64,000 nucleotides of DNA from Imbricaverruca yamaguchii (taxonomy: Eukaryota; Arthropoda; Thecostraca; Neoverrucidae). Position numbers and translations under genes: made by a program. Below the pieces are notes generated by a model. The model was given only the letters and a program-made list of their open reading frames with translations. It was not told the DNA's origin and searched no databases. This document shows, piece by piece, positions 12,001-21,000 of the stretch (position 1 is its first letter; each line of letters starts with the position of its first letter). The stretch lies in the NCBI GenBank assembly GCA_034440575.1, contig JAOTOL010001640.1, positions 1,961,501 to 2,025,500 of the forward strand, given 5' to 3'.

Positions 12001-15000
12001 GCAGTGTCTCACCCCACAGGGTACAGTCAGTGGCAGTGTCCTGCCCACGCCAGGTACCGTCAGTGAGTGTCCCGCCCCCACCAGGTGGCATCAGTGAAGT
12101 GTCCCACCCTCGTCATTGGTGGCTGGCACTGACCATTGGAGGTCGTCAGTGGCAGTGTCTGATCTCAGCCATTGGAGATCGTCAGTAGCTGTGTCCCAAC
12201 CTCGCCATCGGAATCTGGCATTGCCATGGTCCAGTCCCAGCGCCATTACAGACTGGCAGTGGCGGTGTCCCACCCCACCATTGGAGTCTGACGGTGACAC
12301 TGCCCCGTCCGCACCAGTCCCAGCCATTACAGACTGGCAGTGGCGGTGTCCCACCCCACCATTGGAGTCTGACGGTGACACTGCCCCGTCCGCACCTGGC
12401 TGGCAGGTACCGGCAGCTGCTGGTGCGCACCCTCCACTCGTGCTCCATCAAGTTCCCGGACGTGTCGGCCACGGTGATCCCGCTGCTGACCGAGTTCCTG
12501 TCGGACACCAACGAGCTGGCCGCCACCGACGTGCTGGTCTTCCTGCGGGAGGCCGTGCAGAAGTTCGACCAGCTGCGGCCGCTGGTGCTGGAGCGGCTGT
12601 TGGAGGCGTACCCCCTGATCGGGTCAGTTGGGGATGTACCCCCTCATCGGGTCAGTTGGGGGTGCACCCCCTCATCGGGTCAGTGGGCTGACACGCCGCC
12701 TGTCGGCCGTGTGGTGAAGCTCGCTCTGGTCACGGCTGGCCGGCTGAACGGTTTGCAATCTGCTGGTGTCTGCTGCTGCTAGGGAGACCTGTGGCGCTCT
12801 GATAAATCATTACCGTGCCATAGGGGATGTGTGCGACTTCCCTACTAAGTAAGGCAATATTTGTTCGTGATGTACTCCGGCATGCTCTCATTCGGAAAGC
12901 TTGGCTGGAGGTACACTGCTGTCAACAGTGTAATACGCTGTTCGGGGCGCTGAATGTGCGAGAACAAGATACATGTTAAGCTGCACAGCCTCTGTGTCGA
13001 ACATTGAGAATGCATCGAAAATATCTGTCATGAGAAAAAGTCTGTCAAAAAAGTAAATGTCGAAATTTGGAACAGGTATCATCAACATGAAGCTTGAAGT
13101 TTGGAGCGCTATAAGAGGTATTTGTTTCAGGAGCACTCTGATCGGGGCGGGCGGGTCGGATCGATTGCTCATGTCCTCCCGTGTGCCCGGATATAATGTC
13201 CTCCCGTGTGCCCGGATATAATGTCCTCCCGTGTGCCCGGATATAATGTCCTCCCGTGTGCCCCGGATATAATGTCCTCCCATGTGTCCAGGATATAATG
13301 TCCTCCCGTGTGCCCGGATATAATGTCCTCCCGTGTGCTCGGATATAATGTCCTCCCGTGTGTCCCGGATATAATGTCCTCCCGTGTGTCCCGGATATAA
13401 TGTCCTCCCATGTGCCCCGGATATAATGTCCTCCCGTGTGCCCCGGATATAATGTCCTCCCATGTGTCCCGGATATAATGTCCTCCCGTGTGCCCGGATG
13501 TAATGTCCTCCCGTGTGATGTCCCGAGTATAGCAATGTCCGGCCGCATGATCCGAGTATGCCGATGTTCGCCCGTGTGACCCGAGTATGGCGATGTCCGC
13601 ACGTATGACCAGAGTATGGCAATGTCCGCCCGTGTGACCCGAGTATGGCGATGTCCGCACGTATGACCAGAGTATGGCGATGTCCGCCCGTATGACCAGA
13701 GTATGGCAATGTCCGCCCGTGTGACCCGAGTATGGCGATGTTCGCCCGTGTGACCCGAGTATGGCGATGTCCGCCCGTATGACCAGAGTATGGCGATGTC
13801 CGCCCGTATGACCAGAGTATGGCGATGTCCGCCCGTGTGACCCGAGTATGGCGATGTCCGCCCGTGTGACCCGAGTATGGCGATGTCCGCACGTATAGCC
13901 CGGGTATGACAATGCCAACCTGTATTTTCAGTGTCCCAAGTGGGCGCCACATCACCAGTAGCATTGGGCGCTGTATATCCACTGCAGTTGCCCTAAAACC
14001 CCAATAACTAACTAACTAGTAACAGTTGATGAGCCCTTAGGCACAAATAATCAATCAATCGATCAAGAGTGTCCCGAGTACGGCAATGTCCATCCGTTTG
14101 CCACGAGCCTGAAGACGTCCGCCCGCGTACTCCAGGTCTGTTCGCGTGCACCGCGCCGCCACCTGGATCCTGGGCGAGTTCGCGGCCAGCCCCGAGGACG
14201 TGCAGGCGGTGATGACGCAGGTGCGCCAGGCGCTGGGCGACCTGCCGCTGGTCGAGGACGAGCTGCGGCACGCGGCCGGCCAGAACGCCCCGGACGACAC
14301 CGCCGCCCACCAGCAGACCGTGCAGAAGCTGGTGACCGCCGACGGCACGTACGCCACGCAGTCGGCCTTCAGCGCCGCGCCGTGAGTACCGACCCGACCC
14401 GACCCGACCCGACCCGACCCGACCCGACCCGACCCCACCCGACCCCGCTCCCCGGTCAGAAGCTGGTGACCGCCGATGGCACGTACGCCACGCAGTCGGC
14501 CTTCAGCGCCGCGCCGTGAGTACCGGCCCGACCCGACCCGACCCGACCCGACCCGACCCGACCCGACCCGACCCGACCCGACCCGACCCCGCTCCCCGGT
14601 CAGAAGCTGGTGACCGCCGACGGCACGTACGCCACGCAGTCGGCCTTCAGCGCCGCGCCGTGAGTACCGACCCGACCCGACCCGACCCGACCCGACCCGA
14701 CCCGACCCGACCCGACCCGACCCGACCCGACCCGACTCGACCCGACCCCACTGGCCGGCCCGCTGGCTGGCGAATACACCATACTGTCGGCCTTCATCGC
14801 CACAATGGGTGCCGCCCTGGCTGACCTCGGTCCCGCCGGGCGGCATCTTCATGCCATGAGAACGTGCGACCATAGTCTGACTTCAGCGTCGTCACATAGT
14901 CTGCCTTCAGCGTCACACCATGAATACCGCCCTGGCTGACCTCATTCCCGCTGGGCGGCGTGTGCGTCGCACAGTCCGTCGAAGAGGACGTAGTCGTTTT

Positions 15001-18000
15001 TGATGACGCTGACGCGATACCAAACTGCAGTGCCCGAATATAAGCATCACACATCCTTGCCAGTTGCTAAAATCGAGAGTGTTACAGGATACCGTTGAGG
15101 TAGTGTATTATTCTCTACACCACGGCTCATTCTGCCGCCCAGCGACCATGAGTGTTTCGAATGTTGTGTCGACCAACTTCCGCCTCATCTGCATTATAGG
15201 CCAATCGACAACACTTACGAAGGGGCGGGGATGGCCGAGTGGTTAAGGTGTGGGGCTATGGGTTCCAAAGGTCCCGGGGTCGACTCTAGCGCCACTCAGG
15301 ACATTTCCCAATCCAGCGGCTCACCGGCGAAACAGTGTGGGTGGCGCCATTAGCCGTGAATGTGCATAAAGCGTGTCGTGAACCACCCAATAAACAAACG
15401 CTGATGAGTTTTTGAGGCCGCCTGCATATGTAGGAATGCGAGGGTGCAAGTCCCGGGCAGTGCATGTGATGGAACTCTCACCGGCCAGGATGGTGCCGAT
15501 GCGACACGTGGCCCTGCGCTTGACCTGTTCAGTTGACAACCCATCACTCACTGATCTGTGGGTTCAAGTCTCACCTGTCGCTACTCTTCGCCCGTGGCCA
15601 ATCGGCGTGAGAGATTGGCGACGCTACATGACTCAACGGTCGATGTGTCGTAAAACCAATGACCAACCAACATTCACTGACTGCTAACGACTGGCAACTT
15701 CGGCAGGGCGACCAAGAAGAAGGAGGTGGAGCGTCCGCCGCTGCGCAAGTACCTGATGGCGGGCGACTTCTTCGTCGGCTCGGTGCTGGCGGCGACGCTC
15801 ACCAAGCTGGCGCTGCGCTACTGCCGACTGGTGGAGTCGCCCGTCAAACAGAACCGGCTGCGCGCCGAGGCCATGCTGGTCGTGTCGAGCATCATGCACC
15901 TGGGCCGCAGCGGCCTGCCCGAGAAGGCCATCAGCGACGACGACCTGGAGCGGCTGCAGCTCTGTCTGCGCGTGCTGGCCGAGCGCAGTCCGCTGCTCGA
16001 GAACATTTTCCTCAGCGCCTGCAAGGAGGCACTGTGCGCCATGCTCAAGGTGACAACTGTGGCCGATGCCGTTGCTTACTTTGAGCCATCAGTGCTGGCT
16101 GGGCTAAAGCTGCGTTTTATCTCCGGGTGTCCTGTTCTGGCTCGGCGTTCTGGGCTGTGGGATTTTCTCTGCTTTCTCCCGGTGGTGTAGTGACTTGCGC
16201 CCAGAACGACGTTCCCCGGATTCAGCGCGTCTCTTGCCCAAGATTGGAAACACGGCCTTGTTCTGAATATTTGTCATCAAGAACAGTATTATCTCCTGGA
16301 AATTATCCACTCTTTTCTTCATTCGAAAATGAATGAAGTTACTTCGAAACGAATGCAAGCATGTTGTTATTTGATGAGCATGCCCCAAAATGATCGGAAA
16401 TGCCAACAAAATAACTTTGTATGTCAGAAACCTGAAAAACATCCTTTCCGGTCTAGAACTACCCAAGTTTCCTTCCATGTCCATCATTCCAGACCATAAA
16501 TCCAATCTTGCTCCTCCCCTTCCCCGCATATCTGAGATGCGTCCACCTGACGCCGCGACTTCGTCCCCCGCTTCCCTCTGACTACATGTCTCTGGCACCG
16601 AGCCGTCTGGTGAGTTGCCGGCACCGGAGGCGGCGCTGCCCCATCTGACACTGACCCTGACACTGACCCTGACACTGACCCTGACACTGACCCTGACACT
16701 GACCCTGACCCTGACACTGACCCTGACACTGACCCTGACACTGACACTGACACTGACACTGACCCTGACACTGACACTGACACTGACCCTGACACTGACC
16801 CTGACACTGACCCTGACACTGACCCTGACACTGACACTGACCCTGACACTGACCCTGACACTGACACTGACCCTGACACTGACCCTGACACTGACCTCTG
16901 TCCTCCGTCGGCGCCAGGCAAAGTCGGAGGAGGAGACGACGCACCAGACCAGGAGCCAGACGTCGACGTACGTGCAGCCGGACGCGCCCATCTCGTTCCT
17001 GCAGCTGTCGGGCCGCGGCGACGCCGGCGCCACCGAGAACGTGTTCGAGCTGTCGCTGTCGCAGGCGGTCGGCGCCGTTAAAACGTCGGCCGCAGACTTC
17101 AGCTCGTCCAAGCTTAGCAAGGTGCCCACACTCACCGCTGAAACCGACCCGGCGGCCTGCCGCATCTAGGAACGCGTGCTGCTCTTTTTCTGGGTGCAAC
17201 GTGATTGCGATTACTTACGAAATATGCAAGGTCCGTGTTATTTAGTGTAACTAGCGGAGAAAACGAGGTTCACGTGTAGAAATAAAATGCACAGAGTGAT
17301 GCATGTTATACAATGCAAATGATTATCCCCTGTGTAGTAAAAACACGCCGTTTTTTTATTTGTTTTCAAAACAAGCAGGTACAAATGTAAAGCCAGACCT
17401 GCAGAAGTTCCAGTTTATTTTTTACCCACTGACTTCTTGTGCGAGTCTATTGGTAAACGGTCGGCTTTTGTCGATAAAAAAGTGGTTGGACTTTGGCTGG
17501 TCACTAGCGACTGGAGAAGTTTATCTGCTTGTTTTTTGGAACAGATTCAGCATTTGGTCAAGAGAAGCAAGAGCCCAGATGGAGTAAATGGGGCCGAGTG
17601 AAAACAAATTCAGCAGTCGCAAATGTTTTTGCTGTTGCCTGACTTCGGAATACGTCCGCTCTTTTCGGTGCTGATCAAAGTTTATGCCACCCGCTAATGC
17701 CTGCAGACTTACGATCGGTGCTGATCTTACGATCGGTGCTGTGCTGGTGTCATGGCCGTGTGATGGTCGACTACACTCGCTGACGGTGCGTGACGATGGG
17801 GTGGCACGAGACATGGCCTTCGCCGGGCGGGGAGGTTATGATCATGTGACAATGTCCCCAGGTGCGATTTGGTACCGCTCATGCTGGCATATTATACATG
17901 GCATGTGGTTGCTGAGTAACCAAGCTGATGTCAGACCTTGCTGCTCTATGAGCCAGCTAATCTCTGACTCAGTGGATGTGTGACCCAGCTGACCTCTGAC

Positions 18001-21000
18001 CCAGGTGACCCAACTGGCCGGCTTTTCCGACCCGGTGTACGCCGAGGCGTACGTGAACGTGAACCAGTACGACATCGTGCTGGACGTGTTGGTGGTCAAC
18101 CAGACGGCCGATACGCTGCAGAACTGCTGCCTCGAGCTCGCCACCCTCGGCGACCTCAAGCTGGTCGAGAAGCCGGCGCCGCTCGTGCTGGGACCGAAGG
18201 ACTTCGCCAACATCAAGGCCAACGTCAAGGTGTGTGACATTTGGAGCTAGTGTCACCTGGAGTCGACGGCCGGGGGTCTGGCGACAGAGCTGGCCGGGGA
18301 CGGAACGGGCAGAGCGCCCTGGTACCACAGTAGTCCGTCTGTTATCAGTGTTCGTGTCAGTTGACATTAGATTCCAGTAAACAATCGCTTTTTATGATAG
18401 GCCTTTGTTGATTTAACTACTGTATAGTATGTCCTGTGGCAAGCTGTGGAGTCGACCAGCGCCGCGGAGGTTTTGTGACCTGCGCGATCACTCTCAGGTG
18501 GCCAGCACAGAGACGGCCATCATCTTCGGCAACATCGTGTACGACGTGTCGGGCGCCGGCAACGACCGCAACGTGGTCGTGCTCAACGACATCCACATCG
18601 ACATCATGGACTACATCGTGCCGGCCACCTGCAGCGACCAGGAGTTCCGCCAGATGTGGGCCGACTTCGAGTGGGAGAACAAGGTGACGCGGCCCACCGG
18701 AGGGAGTGGAAGGGTGCGGCGGGCACGGGTAGCTGGCGCGGGATGGTACCGAATGGGCTCCACCGGTGAAGGGTGCTACCGATGAGGGTGGTCTGGGTCA
18801 GACGCGTTTGCCTTCTTGGAAGCTGATGTTTGAGCACTGCTGATGCACTGTTGGTGCTTGAGCACCACTGTTGTGAGTTTGATATTGTGCTGCAGGTGAT
18901 GTGACCAGGTGGATACGCTTGGCAAGGGTTGGGAAGCAGATGGCACTGTTAATTTTGATCAATTGAAATCATGTCGGCAACTGAAATCATCCAACTCGGT
19001 TGGATTGGTAGCTTCACAAACACCACCTTAGTGCCCATTTGGTGGTTAAGACTGATAGCAAGTTAATTGCGTCTGATATTTTCCTCTACCTTGCAAAGCA
19101 TTTGGTAATGGCTGCCATGTCCGAATTCCATATTCTCTGCATTTTTTAAATTCAATTACAGGGGAAATCCCTGATGAATGTTTCTATTTCATTGTAAATA
19201 AATAATAATACTTTCCGTATGGGACAAACAAATGTAAACTTGAAATATTCCTTTCCAAAATTCAGTTCATCACAGTGTGCCAATCAATTGCTTCCTTGTA
19301 TGTACCTACATGCCTGATTTAAAATTGATATCCGGGCGTGTTTTCTTTTCTCTGCTGCAGTTTGTTTCGGCATGCACTAGAGGTGCCTGACCTGAGCTGG
19401 CTTTAGAGGTGTCGATAGCTGACGCGTGTCGAGCTGCGGTACGCTGTGTGACGTGTGTGGGCTGCCTTGGGCGCCACGTCACCAATGTAGTCGACGCGCC
19501 CTAAAGCCCTAATAACTGTCTGTGGGCTGCCGACAGGTAATGGTGACCACCACCATCACCGACCTCAACGACTACCTCACCCACCTGCTGGCCTTCACCA
19601 ACATGCGCTGCTTGACGCCCGAGAAGGTAACACTCCCACCCATCCATGGTCGGCCGACTGCAGGCGGCGATCTTGACCAGGCTGGAGTGGGCGGCGCCGT
19701 TTACGCGGGAGGCGTGAGGTAGCCGACCACGCGATGTGCTAGCTCGTTGTCCGGGCGGGTGGCCTGCCGGCGTTCGGCGGCCGGCTATGTTCGTGAATCC
19801 GAACGCCAGGCATTGCAATTGCAACGGCAATGCCGTTTTGGCCTCGGATTTAGTGACAGTCACGGATCGATCGTGGATCAGTCGGCCGGACGATCTATCT
19901 GCCTGTAGTGGTAACCCAGGAGCATGTTCCAGCACGGCGCCGTGCGTACTGTCGTGTATTCTGTTCTGTTGCTATGGCTGACACTGCACGTGAGGATCTG
20001 GCTATACTGACAGCATGTCCACGATTGTCGCGCCCTGTGTCGTGGGAGTCACGCTGGGTGCTACAGGAATGTCACGCCTTGTACTTCAGGAGTGACGTAG
20101 CCTATGCCACAGGAGTGTGGTGTCCTAGGCCACAGAACTGTCACCCCCTATGCCTAAGGGGTGCGTCGCCCTATGCCGCAGAAGTGTCGCGCCATGTGTC
20201 GCAAGTGTCGCGTCGTGTGTCGCAGCAGTGGCGCACCGCTGAGCAATGTCCGCTGTTCGCTGCTTCAGGGTCTGTCGGGCGACAGTGGCTTCCTGGCTGC
20301 CAACTTGTACGCGCGCTCCATTTTCGGCGAGGACGCACTCGCCAACCTGAGCGCCGAGAAGCCGTTCAACAAGCCCGACGCGCCGGTGATCGGCCACATC
20401 CGCATCCGCGCTAAAAGCCAGGTCAGTTGAAGCCGGGTTGGCCCGCGGTTGTGTCGGGGGTGTTTCGAAATCTCAGGAGGTTCGTAGAACAGAATGTGTA
20501 TTGCGGGGAGGTTTTGTTTTTTTTTGGTTGGTTACGAACTATGCACATCACGGCTAATGCGCGCCCACACTGTTTCCCGTATGGGAACAAAATTTGTACC
20601 ATGGCCGACCCTTACACTCGGCCATCCCGCCCCCTGCGGGGAGATGAAGTGAATGGTACACGTTTTGCTGTCATGAGCGGCCGTGCATGTGCAGGTGGGT
20701 GCGCCCCGAACCCCCAATAACAACAGCAGTGTATTTGCAGTATTTCCAGCGTTGTGACCCGATGTGGCAGCGTTTGCCTTTGATACCGGTCTATTTGATG
20801 TCATGATGATCATTTCCGGCACAGGACTTTTACTTCGTTTCTCGTGGATCGTGCATTGTAACTCGATAATTGAAATTGAAAAATTAGATTGTGAAAATTT
20901 GCACGTCGTAAAATCTGCCCCGTTAGTTTCTCACAGCAAGCAATAAAACGATAAGTACATGAATAAAACGTCTTGATGGTCAACTTCGGGCACCCTCGTG

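Noticed and set aside
13045..13982. Long minus-strand ORFs (up to 364 codons) with Arg-Thr-Pro-Tyr-Ser-Gly-His repeats
   Set aside because: They fall entirely on intronic minisatellites of 25 and 29 bp within COPB1; several frames are open at once and no non-repeat domain is present.
14390..14755. Telomeric repeat at the (CCCGA)n tracts
   Set aside because: The pentamer is not the arthropod TTAGG type and it lies within an intron as spacer between exon-end copies.
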